NCBI GenBank assembly: GCA_947629845.1
Contig: CANRFD010000040.1
Coordinates: 1-11,242 of the forward strand
Direction: 5' to 3'
Origin: an uncultured Clostridia bacterium
GTDB taxonomy: Bacteria; Bacillota; Clostridia; Christensenellales; Borkfalkiaceae
Length of the DNA stretch: 11,242 nucleotides
In this document: in pieces, positions 1 through 8,600 of the stretch
Layout: every line of letters begins with the position of its first letter
Position numbering within the stretch: the first letter of the stretch is position 1
Notes under the pieces: model-generated
Told to the model about the DNA's origin: nothing
The model's database searches: none
Seen by the model: only the letters and a program-made list of their open reading frames with translations
Made by a program: the position numbers and the translations under genes

Positions 1-367
1 CGTCGGCGTCGTCGCAGTCCGCGACCGCCTTCTCCATGGGGCAGATGTCGGTGCCCGAACGGTTGACGATGCGCTCCGCGAGCTCGCCGAACTCCACGCG
101 GACGCCGTGTTCTTCCAGCACTTTTTTGCCCGAAACCGACAGCGTTTGCGCAAAAACGGCGACGATGCCGCTCTTTACAAACAGCAGCGCAGCCGCCTTG
201 CCGACCACGATATCCGCTGCGCTGGAGCCCGCAAGCTGCGCCCCGCTCGCGATAAATTCCATCATGGGCGCGATGCCGCGCTTCTCGCTGAACATGCACC
301 GCCCGCCCCGGCAGAGGCACAGCGTGTGCCCCGCCAAGTTGCTTTTTACCGTCTGCAGGTCGGTCAT
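1..367 (-). CDS. DUF1893 domain protein (3' end beyond window)
   Basis: This is the N-terminal 122 residues of a small protein of the DUF1893 family, read by translating the minus strand from the ATG at 367-365. Family-like features are a short Cys-rich beta segment (CLCRGGRCMFSEKRGIAP, about residues 17-34), the block ADIVVGKAAALL (51-62) with Asp52 and Lys57, and NRSGTDICPMEKAV (102-115). Known members are about 130-150 residues, so only the last few residues should be missing. A solved member (TM1506) has a cytidine-deaminase-like fold, but no reaction is established. The ATG overlaps the stop of the upstream reductase gene as ATGA, and GGAGG (376-372) lies four bases before it, so translation is probably coupled. 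Family assignment is from recalled motifs; function is unknown. Confidence 0.85.
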   Translation of the reverse strand, partial: MTDLQTVKSNLAGHTLCLCRGGRCMFSEKRGIAPMMEFIASGAQLAGSSAADIVVGKAAALLFVKSGIVAVFAQTLSVSGKKVLEEHGVRVEFGELAERIVNRSGTDICPMEKAVADCDDAD

Positions 368-1488
368 ACTTCCTCCAACTCCCCTGCGCCGCGCGCGAGC
401 AGTTTGCGGATGGGCAGGTGCTGCGGGCAGGCGTTTTCGCACTTGCCGCAGCGGATGCAGGCGGACGCCCGCCCCTTGCCCTCCGTGACGGCGGAATATT
501 CCCGCTTTACGGCCTTAGCAGGGTCGCCGCGGCGGTTCATCAGGCGGAAAATATCGGGAATGGGGATGGCTTTCGGGCAGCCGGGCACGCAATAACGGCA
601 CCCCGTGCACGCGATGGCGGCGTCGCCGTAGAGCGCGGCCTGCGCCCGTGCGATGACCGCCCTTTCGCCGTCGTCGAGCGGCTTGAATTGCTTCATGTAG
701 GAGATGTTGTCCTGCATCTGTGCGATGTTCGACATGCCCGACAGCACGGTGATGACGCCCTCGAGCGAGGCGGCGAAGCGGATCGCCCACGACGCGGGGG
801 AAGCCGAGGCGTCGGCGGCCTTCAGAATTTCGGCAACGGCGGGAATGGGCTTCGCAAGCGCACCGCCCTTGACGGGCTCCATGATGACGATCGGCTTGCC
901 GTGCCTGCGCGCGGTCTCCCAGCACGCACGCGACGCAACGCCCGCGTTCTCCCAATCGGCATAGTTGATCTGCAGCTGGACGAAATCGACGTCGGGATGC
1001 AGCGTGAGAAGTTCGTCCAAGAGTTGGGGATCGGCGTGGAAGGAGAAGCCGTAGCGGCGGATCAGCCCCTTTGCCTTCTGCTCCTTGACGAAGTCCCAGA
1101 TGTGGAAATCGTCGTACAGCGTGTAGTTGTTGCGCTGCAGCGCGTGGAGCAGGTAGTAGTCGAAATAGCCGGCGCCGGTGCGCTCCAGGCTGGTGTAGAA
1201 CTGCCCCTTCGCGCTCTGTTCGTCCCGCTTGCCCATCCACGCGTTGAGTTTGGTCGCGAGCGTGAAACTTTCCCGCGGGTAGCGGTCGACGAGCGCCGCC
1301 TTTGCCGCGCGCTCCGAGTCGCCGTTATCGTAGACGTAGGCCGTGTCGAAATATGTAAAGCCCGCGGCCAAAAACATGTCTACCATCGTCTTGGTCTGCC
1401 CGATGTCGATCTTTCCGCTCGGCGTCTTGGGCAGACGCATCAGCCCGAAGCCGAGTTTGGGCGTGTTCTTCCAAAATTCTTCTCCCAT
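364..1488 (-). CDS. Aldo/keto reductase with C-terminal 4Fe-4S ferredoxin domain
   Basis: A 374-residue protein with an N-terminal aldo/keto reductase TIM barrel (about 1-285) and a ferredoxin-like tail (about 290-365). The tetrad expected for NAD(P)H-dependent carbonyl reduction is present: Asp48 and Tyr53 in FDTAYVYDNG, Lys80 in ATKLN, and His115 in LLHALQ. The tail carries two C-x2-C-x2-C-x3-C motifs, at Cys294/297/300/304 and Cys344/347/350/354, each followed by Pro, as for two 4Fe-4S clusters. This architecture is common in anaerobic Clostridia and archaea; the clusters suggest electron exchange with a redox partner, but the substrate is unknown. It is probably cytoplasmic, as no signal or membrane segment is seen. 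The ATG at 1488 is preceded by GGGAGA six bases away. It is first in a two-gene unit with the DUF1893 gene, overlapping it by four bases. Confidence 0.93.
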   Translation of the reverse strand: MGEEFWKNTPKLGFGLMRLPKTPSGKIDIGQTKTMVDMFLAAGFTYFDTAYVYDNGDSERAAKAALVDRYPRESFTLATKLNAWMGKRDEQSAKGQFYTSLERTGAGYFDYYLLHALQRNNYTLYDDFHIWDFVKEQKAKGLIRRYGFSFHADPQLLDELLTLHPDVDFVQLQINYADWENAGVASRACWETARRHGKPIVIMEPVKGGALAKPIPAVAEILKAADASASPASWAIRFAASLEGVITVLSGMSNIAQMQDNISYMKQFKPLDDGERAVIARAQAALYGDAAIACTGCRYCVPGCPKAIPIPDIFRLMNRRGDPAKAVKREYSAVTEGKGRASACIRCGKCENACPQHLPIRKLLARGAGELEEV

Positions 1489-1545
1489 AACATTTCTCCC
1501 TCTTCGTAGTCGAAAAGCGGCGCCGTTGCGCCCTCTCCGCCTAAC

Positions 1546-1574
1546 ATTATAGCATACCGCGCGCGGAAATGCAA
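1546..1574 (-). promoter_or_regulatory. Promoter of the reductase-DUF1893 unit
   Basis: On the minus strand, TATAAT (1551-1546) is preceded by TGC, which makes an extended -10 element. A weak -35 (TTGCAT, 1574-1569) lies 17 bases upstream. The start codon is 57 bases downstream of the -10 box. The 12-base plus-strand string ATTATAGCATAC recurs at the addB promoter. Confidence 0.7.
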
Positions 1575-1622
1575 GGGGCGCGGCGGGGGAAATGGGCGGA
1601 CGGACAATAAGAACATTGAACT

Positions 1623-1650
1623 GCAGCCGACCGTGAGTGCGGCCGACTGC
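1623..1650 (-). terminator. Possible terminator after the membrane protein gene
   Basis: The minus-strand RNA can form an 11-bp stem with a 6-base loop, including two G-U wobbles. The same DNA read as plus-strand RNA would have A-C mismatches at those two places, so the hairpin favours minus-strand transcripts. It starts 26 bases after the stop of the gene at 1677-2279. The following sequence (AGTTCAATGTTCTTATT) is only moderately T-rich, so this may be a weak terminator or a 3'-end stabilising hairpin. Confidence 0.4.
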
Positions 1651-1676
1651 GTGCGGAATATGATGTAGTTATGCGA

Positions 1677-2279
1677 TCAGAGCTTGTATTTTGCCGTGAG
1701 TTTGAGAACGGCGGCGAGGCAGTCGTTGAGCGAGGCGAGTTCCTCCCCCGTAAGCGACCTGCCGCGGCAGCCGTCGACGGAGCGCCCCAGCGCCTCCAAC
1801 TCCAACCTGTCGGCAGGGGTCAGTTTGCACCCCTTCAGGCGGTTGATGAGCGAAGTGACGTACACAAGGCGCATGCCGCTCTCCTCGGCGGTGGCGGGTT
1901 CCTCGAAGCAACAGACTTTGGGCGGAAGGGCGTCGGGGGCGGGGCGCTCGGCTTCCTCGTGAAATTTTTTGTAGATGCGCTCGCCGCGGCTCTCCCCCTT
2001 TTTGCGCCTGACGCGCGGCAGCAGAAAGCACAGCGAAAACAGCACAAACAGAACGGCCGCAGCGCCGATGTAGACGAAAGCGGCCGTGAGCTCCCCCTTT
2101 GCGGCGATCAGGGCGAAACCGCAGGCGGCGATCGCACATGCCGCGGGGATGTAAAAGCGGCGTCCGCCGAACAGCGCAAGGCACAGGCTCGCGCCGAGCG
2201 CCGCCACGGGGAACACGATGAGCGGGATCCATGCGGGCACCCGCGATAACAGTTCTATCAAGCGCAAATAAATTTCCAT
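1677..2279 (-). CDS. Unrecognised membrane protein, three TM segments
   Basis: A 200-residue protein I do not recognise. Three hydrophobic segments (about residues 17-38, 42-59 and 65-87) are followed by a basic stretch (RVRRKKGESRGER, 89-101) and a soluble tail of about 100 residues. By the positive-inside rule the tail should be cytoplasmic. It contains a Cys pair (CC, 123-124) and a predicted mainly helical end with LTPADRLELEAL and LNDCLAAVLKLTAKYKL. No catalytic motif is visible. I chose the ATG at 2279 because GGGAG (2291-2287) lies seven bases before it; an in-frame TTG at 2297 would add six residues but has no better site. The gene follows addA by 77 bases on the same strand without a clear promoter or terminator between, so it may be read with addBA. 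A role in repair would be speculation. Confidence 0.8.
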   Translation of the reverse strand: MEIYLRLIELLSRVPAWIPLIVFPVAALGASLCLALFGGRRFYIPAACAIAACGFALIAAKGELTAAFVYIGAAAVLFVLFSLCFLLPRVRRKKGESRGERIYKKFHEEAERPAPDALPPKVCCFEEPATAEESGMRLVYVTSLINRLKGCKLTPADRLELEALGRSVDGCRGRSLTGEELASLNDCLAAVLKLTAKYKL

Positions 2280-2286
2280 GAGCAAA

Positions 2287-2291
2287 CTCCC
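2287..2291 (-). promoter_or_regulatory. Ribosome binding site deciding the membrane protein start
   Basis: GGGAG on the minus strand lies seven bases before the ATG at 2279-2277. It supports this ATG rather than the in-frame TTG at 2297, because it lies inside the longer reading. Confidence 0.7.
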
Positions 2292-2356
2292 GCTCAAGGA
2301 TAGACGCTTTTTGCGGAAAAATCAGGGGGCGTATTGCCGAAAAAGGGCGAATACAC

Positions 2357-5300
2357 TCACATTTCTATTTCACGGCAGAGGGCGATGTTGAGAATGCGGG
2401 CGCGGACGTTGCGCTCGTCCGTCCCCATGGCGCAGGCGACGGCGCGGCGGTAGAGGGCGATCTGCACCGCATAGGCGGAGCGGATCTCCTCGTCGCTGCG
2501 GGCGGAGAACTTGTAATCGAGGATGAGATAGCCGTTCTCCTCTTGGGCGAGAAGGTCGACGGCGCCCTGAAAGATCACCTCGTCGTCAGTGCCGTTCGGC
2601 AAAAAGTCGCGGGCGGGCGCGGAGAGCAGGAACTTCCGCTCGCGCCAGATCTTCTTCCCCGAAAGCGACGAAAACGACGGCATGGCGAGGATCTTGCGCA
2701 GCGTCTCCCCGTCGAGCAGGGCGAGCTGCTCTTCGCCGAGCTCCCCTTCCGCCCGCATCCGCCCGAGCTCCGCCCCGACGTCCTCGCCGAAGCGGACGTG
2801 CTCCAAAAACGCGTGGTAGGCGAGCCCCGTTTCCACGGAATAGCTCCCCTTGCCGTGGTGAGACGGGGCGCGGCTCTGCTGCTCTTCGCCGTGCATGAGC
2901 GCCGTCGCCGAGCTCTTGAGCGGGATGTTGACGCTCGCCGCATGGGGATAGGGCGCGCAGAAGCAGGCGTCGATGCGTGCCGCCGTGCGGGCGTCGCCGT
3001 GCGGAACGGCGGTCTCCCTGCGGATGGGCGGACGCGCCTCTTCGCGCTCGCCGAAGTAGGAGGCGCAGGCGTTGAAATCGATGAAATCGGCAAAACGCTT
3101 CGCGAAATCGGGCGAAAGCGCGCCCTCCTTCCCCTCCAAAACGAGGTGCAGCCTGTCGCGGGCGCGGGTCATGGCGACATAGAGCAGGTTGCGCTCCCCC
3201 ACGCGCTCCTCCGCCTCCTGCACCGCAACGGCGGCGCGGCGCAGCACCGTCTCGTACACCGTCTTGCGGACGGGATCGTAGCTGCGGGGGGCGGCGAGAA
3301 AGCGTTCCGTCCAGACGAGCTCGTCGCGGTCGGCGCCGTGGAAGGGGGCGTCCAGCCCCGTGAGAATGACGACGGGAAATTCCAGCCCCTTGGCGGCGTG
3401 CATCGTGAGAATGCGGACGGCGTTCTCCCCGCCCGCGCCAGAATATTCCACGCGGTAGCCGGAATCGGCGAGACGGGAGAGGAACTTGTGTACGCTGCCC
3501 GCGTTTTCCGCCTCGTCGACAAGCCGCTGCACGCGCGCCAGGCGAACCTCGCCGTCCTCGCCCGCGGCGATCTGCTGTTCGAGCCCCATGGAGAGGAGCA
3601 GAACCATCATCTCCGCGGCGGAGCGAAGGCGGGAGAGCGCACGCAATTCTTGGGTAAAACCGCGAAACGCTGCGAGTTTTCGCCCAAGTTCCGTCTCTTT
3701 GTTCTGCGCTTCGTAAGCGGCGCAGGCGGCGCGGAAGGTGTAGTTATCGCCGCGCGCGAGAAGGCGGATCTGCGCAAGTTCGCGCTCCGTGAACCGCCCC
3801 GGCGCGGAGAGCATGGCGGTAACGAGGGGCACGTCTTGCTCGGCGTTGTCGAGATAGGAGAGCCAATCGATGAGCAGCCGCGCCTCGAAATAGTCGCACA
3901 CGTTGGTGCGGGACGACGTAGACACGGAGAGCCCGCGCAGCGCAAGTTCGTGCGCGATACGCTCGGCGTCCCCCGAATTTTTGCGGACGAGGATGGCGAT
4001 ATCGCCCGCCGTCACCGTCCTTTCGCACTCGCCGTCGACGTCGTACCACCGCGTGCCGAGCTCCCCTTCCACGAGGTCGGCGACGGCCGAGGCGAGGGGG
4101 CTGGTCTCCGTTTCCCCCTCGCAGGAGAGGACGGAATAGACGTTTTTCTGCGGCTTTTCCGCCTTTTCCTCCGCGGGGAGCACGTGGAAGCGGACGGAGC
4201 CGCGGTGGGCGCCGTACCTGCCGCTGCCCTGCATGGGCATGTACCGTTCGCCGAGGATGGGGGCGAAAATGCGGTTCGTCGCCTCGAGCACGGCGTCCGA
4301 GGAGCGGAAGTTGCGCGTAAGGCGGAGCGCCGTTTCCGAGCTCGCGATCTTCTGCTCGAAGTACTCCGAGCGGCTGCCGCGGAAGCCGTAGATGGCCTGT
4401 TTTTCGTCGCCGACGAGAAAGACGTCCTCGCCCGAGACGGCGGAAAGGATGCGCTCCTGCATGGGGTTGACGTCCTGATATTCGTCCACGCAGATGAAGC
4501 GGTACCTGCCCTGGATTTCCCTGCGCACGTCCTCGTGGCGGAGGACGTCGAGGGCGAGCTGCTCGAGGTCGTGATAGTCGAGCACGTTGTTCTCCCGCTT
4601 GATGCGGGTGTAAATTTCGTCGTACGATAGCGCGAGCGAGGCAAGCGCGGCGGCGCGGCGCTCGGCGTCGAGATAGCGTTGAAGTTCGGTCTCGCGGTCG
4701 GCGTATTCCGCCAATTCGCCGTAGATCGCCTTCACCGTCCTGGAAGCGCACGAGAGGAAGCGGAGATAGTTCAGCTCCTCCCCCGTCGCCTTGGTCATGG
4801 GGGGCATGTACGGGATCGCAAGGCGCTCTTCCTGCGCCGCCTTGACCATGTCGAACAGCGTCGGGGCGGAGAGAAGGGGCGCGAGCGCCTCCGTGACGCC
4901 CACGCACACCTTGAGCGCGCGCTGGTTGTGTTCGGCGAAAAACGCCCCCATGTCTTCAATTCGGTAGGTAATGAAGCGCGCCTGCTGCCTGTATGCCTCC
5001 GAAAGATAGCCGCACGCCTCCTCGAAGTTCTCCCCCCTGCCGATCCTCTCGAGCACGCTGCGGTAATCGGCCTCTTCGCGCACGCTGTCGTAGAGGGAGA
5101 GCACGATGCTGCGCAGGCGGGCGTCCTTCTTCTTGCGGAAATAGACGGAGAGGAGGGAGGAAAATTGCTCGTTTTCCTCCGCATACGCCCCCTCGAACAC
5201 CTCGTCGATCGCCTGCGTGGAGAAGGACTTGCCCTCGGGGGTATCCGACGCCATGATGGCGAAGGTGGGGTCGACGTCCGTGAGAAAGAAGTTCGCCCGC

Positions 5301-5620
5301 ACCAGCCTGCCGCAGAAGGCGTGGATGGTGCTGATGTCCATGACGGGGAGGTCGGCAAGCTCGGAGACGAGGTGCTCGCGCAGCTTGCCCGTGCTCTCGC
5401 CGATGCGCCGCAGGAGCGCCGTACGCAGCCTGTCGCGCATCTGCGCCGCCGCCTTGTTGGTGAAGGTCACGGCGAGCATTTCGCGGACATGGTACCCCTC
5501 GAGCACGAGGGAGACGAGGCGTTCGATCATGACGAACGTCTTTCCGCTCCCCGCCGAGGCGGAGACGATCACCTTCCCGCGCGAAGCGATGGCGCGGCTC
5601 TGTTCTTCGGTCAGATTCAT
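2357..5620 (-). CDS. addA: ATP-dependent helicase/nuclease subunit A (AddA)
   Basis: A 1087-residue UvrD-type helicase fused to a RecB-type nuclease, the motor subunit of AddAB. AddAB unwinds and resects double-strand DNA ends to make a 3' overhang for RecA. Helicase motifs appear in order: Walker A ASAGSGKT (21-28), TFTNKAA (52-58), Walker B VDEYQD (378-383), GDEKQAIYGFRGS (404-416), LTRNFRS (434-440), MHAAKGLEFPVVIL (740-753) and LLYVAMTRARDRLHL (812-826). The C-terminal nuclease shows His936 in GLAYHAFLEH, Asp1022 in GAVDLL, and Asp1035/Lys1037 in ILDYKF, so it looks active. It is shorter than the roughly 1230 residues of Bacillus subtilis AddA, but no core motif is missing. The ATG overlaps the addB stop as ATGA, and a purine-rich AGGGGGGAAG lies just upstream, so the two subunits are probably translated in a coupled way. 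Confidence 0.96.
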   Translation of the reverse strand: MNLTEEQSRAIASRGKVIVSASAGSGKTFVMIERLVSLVLEGYHVREMLAVTFTNKAAAQMRDRLRTALLRRIGESTGKLREHLVSELADLPVMDISTIHAFCGRLVRANFFLTDVDPTFAIMASDTPEGKSFSTQAIDEVFEGAYAEENEQFSSLLSVYFRKKKDARLRSIVLSLYDSVREEADYRSVLERIGRGENFEEACGYLSEAYRQQARFITYRIEDMGAFFAEHNQRALKVCVGVTEALAPLLSAPTLFDMVKAAQEERLAIPYMPPMTKATGEELNYLRFLSCASRTVKAIYGELAEYADRETELQRYLDAERRAAALASLALSYDEIYTRIKRENNVLDYHDLEQLALDVLRHEDVRREIQGRYRFICVDEYQDVNPMQERILSAVSGEDVFLVGDEKQAIYGFRGSRSEYFEQKIASSETALRLTRNFRSSDAVLEATNRIFAPILGERYMPMQGSGRYGAHRGSVRFHVLPAEEKAEKPQKNVYSVLSCEGETETSPLASAVADLVEGELGTRWYDVDGECERTVTAGDIAILVRKNSGDAERIAHELALRGLSVSTSSRTNVCDYFEARLLIDWLSYLDNAEQDVPLVTAMLSAPGRFTERELAQIRLLARGDNYTFRAACAAYEAQNKETELGRKLAAFRGFTQELRALSRLRSAAEMMVLLLSMGLEQQIAAGEDGEVRLARVQRLVDEAENAGSVHKFLSRLADSGYRVEYSGAGGENAVRILTMHAAKGLEFPVVILTGLDAPFHGADRDELVWTERFLAAPRSYDPVRKTVYETVLRRAAVAVQEAEERVGERNLLYVAMTRARDRLHLVLEGKEGALSPDFAKRFADFIDFNACASYFGEREEARPPIRRETAVPHGDARTAARIDACFCAPYPHAASVNIPLKSSATALMHGEEQQSRAPSHHGKGSYSVETGLAYHAFLEHVRFGEDVGAELGRMRAEGELGEEQLALLDGETLRKILAMPSFSSLSGKKIWRERKFLLSAPARDFLPNGTDDEVIFQGAVDLLAQEENGYLILDYKFSARSDEEIRSAYAVQIALYRRAVACAMGTDERNVRARILNIALCREIEM

Positions 5621-8600
5621 AGCTCTTCCCCCCTCTCTCTGCGGACGATCTCCACGATGTCCTTACAGCCCGTCTTGCCCTCCTTGCGGGGGGCGCCCGT
5701 AAAGCCGCAGGCGCCCAGCAGTTTGCAGTAGGCGCACGCGCCCTCGTACGGGGACGGCGCAATGTTGCCCGACCGCATCTCGCGCTCCGCCTGCCGCGCA
5801 TAGAGGCGGGCGTATTCGAGGAAGTCGCGGAATTGGTCGCTCGGCATGCCCCTGTCCGTTCGGCCGCCGCCGTCGAAATAGGCGCTCTTCTGCCCCTTTT
5901 CGAGGCCGGGGTCCATGAGCGAGACCGCCTCGTCGTCCCTGTTGAAAAATCCGCGCATCCTGAATTTTTCTTCGCCCTCCGCGGTGAAGCTCTCCGCCGC
6001 GGGGAAGTAGAAGGCGCCGGCCGGCGTTCCCCCCTCCGAGGCGCCGAGGAGATAGAGCTGCAGTTGCAATTTTCTGCCCGTGTAGTAGGAGGTCGCCTTG
6101 TCGTCGATCTCCCCCGTCTTGTAGTCGATGACGCGGACGTAGTCGCCCGCGGCGTCCACGCGGTCCGTCCTGCCGCGCATGGCGAGGTCGGGAAGCACGA
6201 TCTCCGCCTCGGTGCTCCTGACGCGGAAGGAGGAATTTTTCAGCTGCAGATAGGCCGCCGCGGCGACCTCGGTGCACTCGCCGAGCAGCCGCCGCCCCAT
6301 GTATGCGCCTGCGCGCGTATCGTTGAGCGAGGAGAACTTGGGGCTCTGCAGCAGCGCCTCCGCCTGCGCTTTGGCCTCCGCGCGGCACTCCGCTTCGTCG
6401 GCAAATTCGTTGAAACGGGGCGCGACGCGCTCCAGAACGGCATGCACGAAGGTGCCCGCGTCGGTATCCTGCACCGTGCGCTCGTCTCGCTCGCGGACGC
6501 GCAGGGCGCGCAGGGCAAAGCCCGCATACGGGCACGCCGAATAACTTTCGAGCAAGGTCGGCGAAATGTCGCCGCCGAAATACAGTTTTTCCGCCTCGGG
6601 AACGCTCGTCTTTTTCGCCCCCGTGAGAAGCTGCGAGACGCGCTCCTTCCCCCACCGCCCGCCGAGAACTGCGGAGAGAGAGGCAAAGCGGTCGTCGCCC
6701 TCGCCGCGCACAAAGCGGGCGCGGTATTTGAGCAGGGCGAGCGCCGCGGGTTCCTCTTCGCAGCAGTCGTAGGGGAAGAGATCGGGCAGCGGCAGCGTGC
6801 GGAAGATGCGCCCCACATAGGAGAGGATCTCGCTGCGCTGCGTTTCACCCTCCGAGGTGCGCTGCGGGCGGGATAGATAGAGCATCTTTCCGAAGGAGCA
6901 GAGGTTGCAAGCGAGGCTCTCGCGGGCGCGGGCGTTGACGACGGCGATGGCGGGCTCTATTTCGACGCGCAGCGCGGACAGCCGCCCGATGTCGCGGTCG
7001 GAGATGAGCGCGGTATCGAAGGAGGCGCGGGGAAGCGACTCCGTGAGCCCCGTCACGAACAGATAGTCCGCGCGGCCGAATTTGCTCTCCGTGGCGTCGC
7101 CGACGAATACGGCATCCGCCGACTGCGGGATCACCGAGACGCCGAGCGAGGACAGCCCGCTTGAAAAGAGCGCGGCAAATTCGCGGGCGGTGAACGTTTC
7201 GCCGCCGGCGACGGCGTTCATCTCGGTCAGCACGCCTTCAAGGCGCGAGAGCGCGAGAAATTCGCGATCCGCCCCCCCGAAATGCTCGCCGAGCGCCTCG
7301 GAGATGCGCTCCGCGCCGCTCATCTGCAGCAGCTTCCGCACGCCGTCGGCAAACGCCGCGCACGTCCCCTTCCGCGGGAACGCGCCCAAATAGCCGAGCA
7401 TGCGTTCCCTGCACGCGACGAGCTTTTCACGGTCGTACCGCGCGACGGCTTCGCCCTCCTTGATCTCCCTCCGCACGGCGCCGCGGTAGCCGCCGAATTT
7501 CAGCAGATAGTTGCGGTATTCGTCGCTCCCCTCCCCGAACATCACGTTTGCGGCGACTGCGTCCGCCGAGGAGGGCAGCGCGCCGTCGGCGACCGCCTGA
7601 AGCACGGCGAGCGCAAACGTGCAGAACGGGTGCTCCGAGAAGGGACGCTTGCGGTCGGCAAAGTACGGGATGCGGTAGGCGGAAAAGGCCTTCTCCACGG
7701 CGAGCAGGCGGGTGGCGTCGGGCACCAGCACGGCGATATCGCGGTAGCGGGCGCCCCCGGCGACGTGCTTTTTGATGAGCGCGCACACCGCGTCCATCTC
7801 CGCCGCCTCGTCGGCGGCCTCGAAGGTGCAGACGGAACGCGCCTCTGTGGCGGGTTCGCCGTAGCGTTCGGGCGAAAAGAGCTGTTCGTAGAGCCGCAGG
7901 GCGTCCCCCCGCAGCGTGCTCGGGAAGGCGCGCTCGCACACCTCGCCGCATTCGCGGGCAACGCGCAGAAAGGCGTTCTTCGCCTCGTGCGTGCAGAAGG
8001 CCGCCTTGCCGTCCACGAAGATCGCCGTGACGCTCCCCGCGGCGCCGAGCGCCGCACGCACCCCTTCGAGCGCCTGACGCGTGAAGGAGGGAAAGGCGAA
8101 AAATACGATGTGGGCGCCCTGCGCCTCCCGCCCGATCGCGCCGGGCAGCAGGGCGAGATAGCCGTTCTCGTCCACCATGCCCGCTTCGCGCAGAAACTTG
8201 CGGTATTCCCCGAGAAGCAGGGCGAGGTCGGTGAGCTTGCTTTTGAGCAGCCCGTCCGTCTCCAGCGCGCTCTCGCGGAGCGTCTCTTCGTCGACGCAGG
8301 AGGCGGAGAGCTGGGCGACCGTCTCGTAGACCGCCTGCGCCGCCCCCTTGCGGAAACAGCCGAGCTCCTGCGCGTGCGCCTCGATGAGCGCGGCGATCTT
8401 CATGACGGAGCCCTGTTTGGAGAGCACGCGGCTCTCCCCCGACAGAAAGCGGGAGAACGTCGTCACTTCGGTCTGGAACGACCCCTTTCTCTCCGAGAGG
8501 ACGGCGCGCTCCGCAAGGAGGGTCAGCCTGTCCTCGCAAAATACGATGTGCCGCGTTCCGCCGTCCCGCGTGCACTCCGCGAGCGCCGAGAGCGCGTCCG

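Noticed and set aside
418..1509. A 363-codon plus-strand open frame.
   Set aside because: It is antisense to the aldo/keto reductase, whose catalytic and iron-sulfur residues are all in place on the minus strand.
2543..4630. A long open frame on the plus strand, 695 codons, opposite addA.
   Set aside because: It is the mirror of a well-supported helicase/nuclease gene in GC-rich DNA. Its product is a low-complexity Arg/Ala/Gly/Val-rich string with no recognisable domain, and it has no convincing promoter or ribosome binding site.
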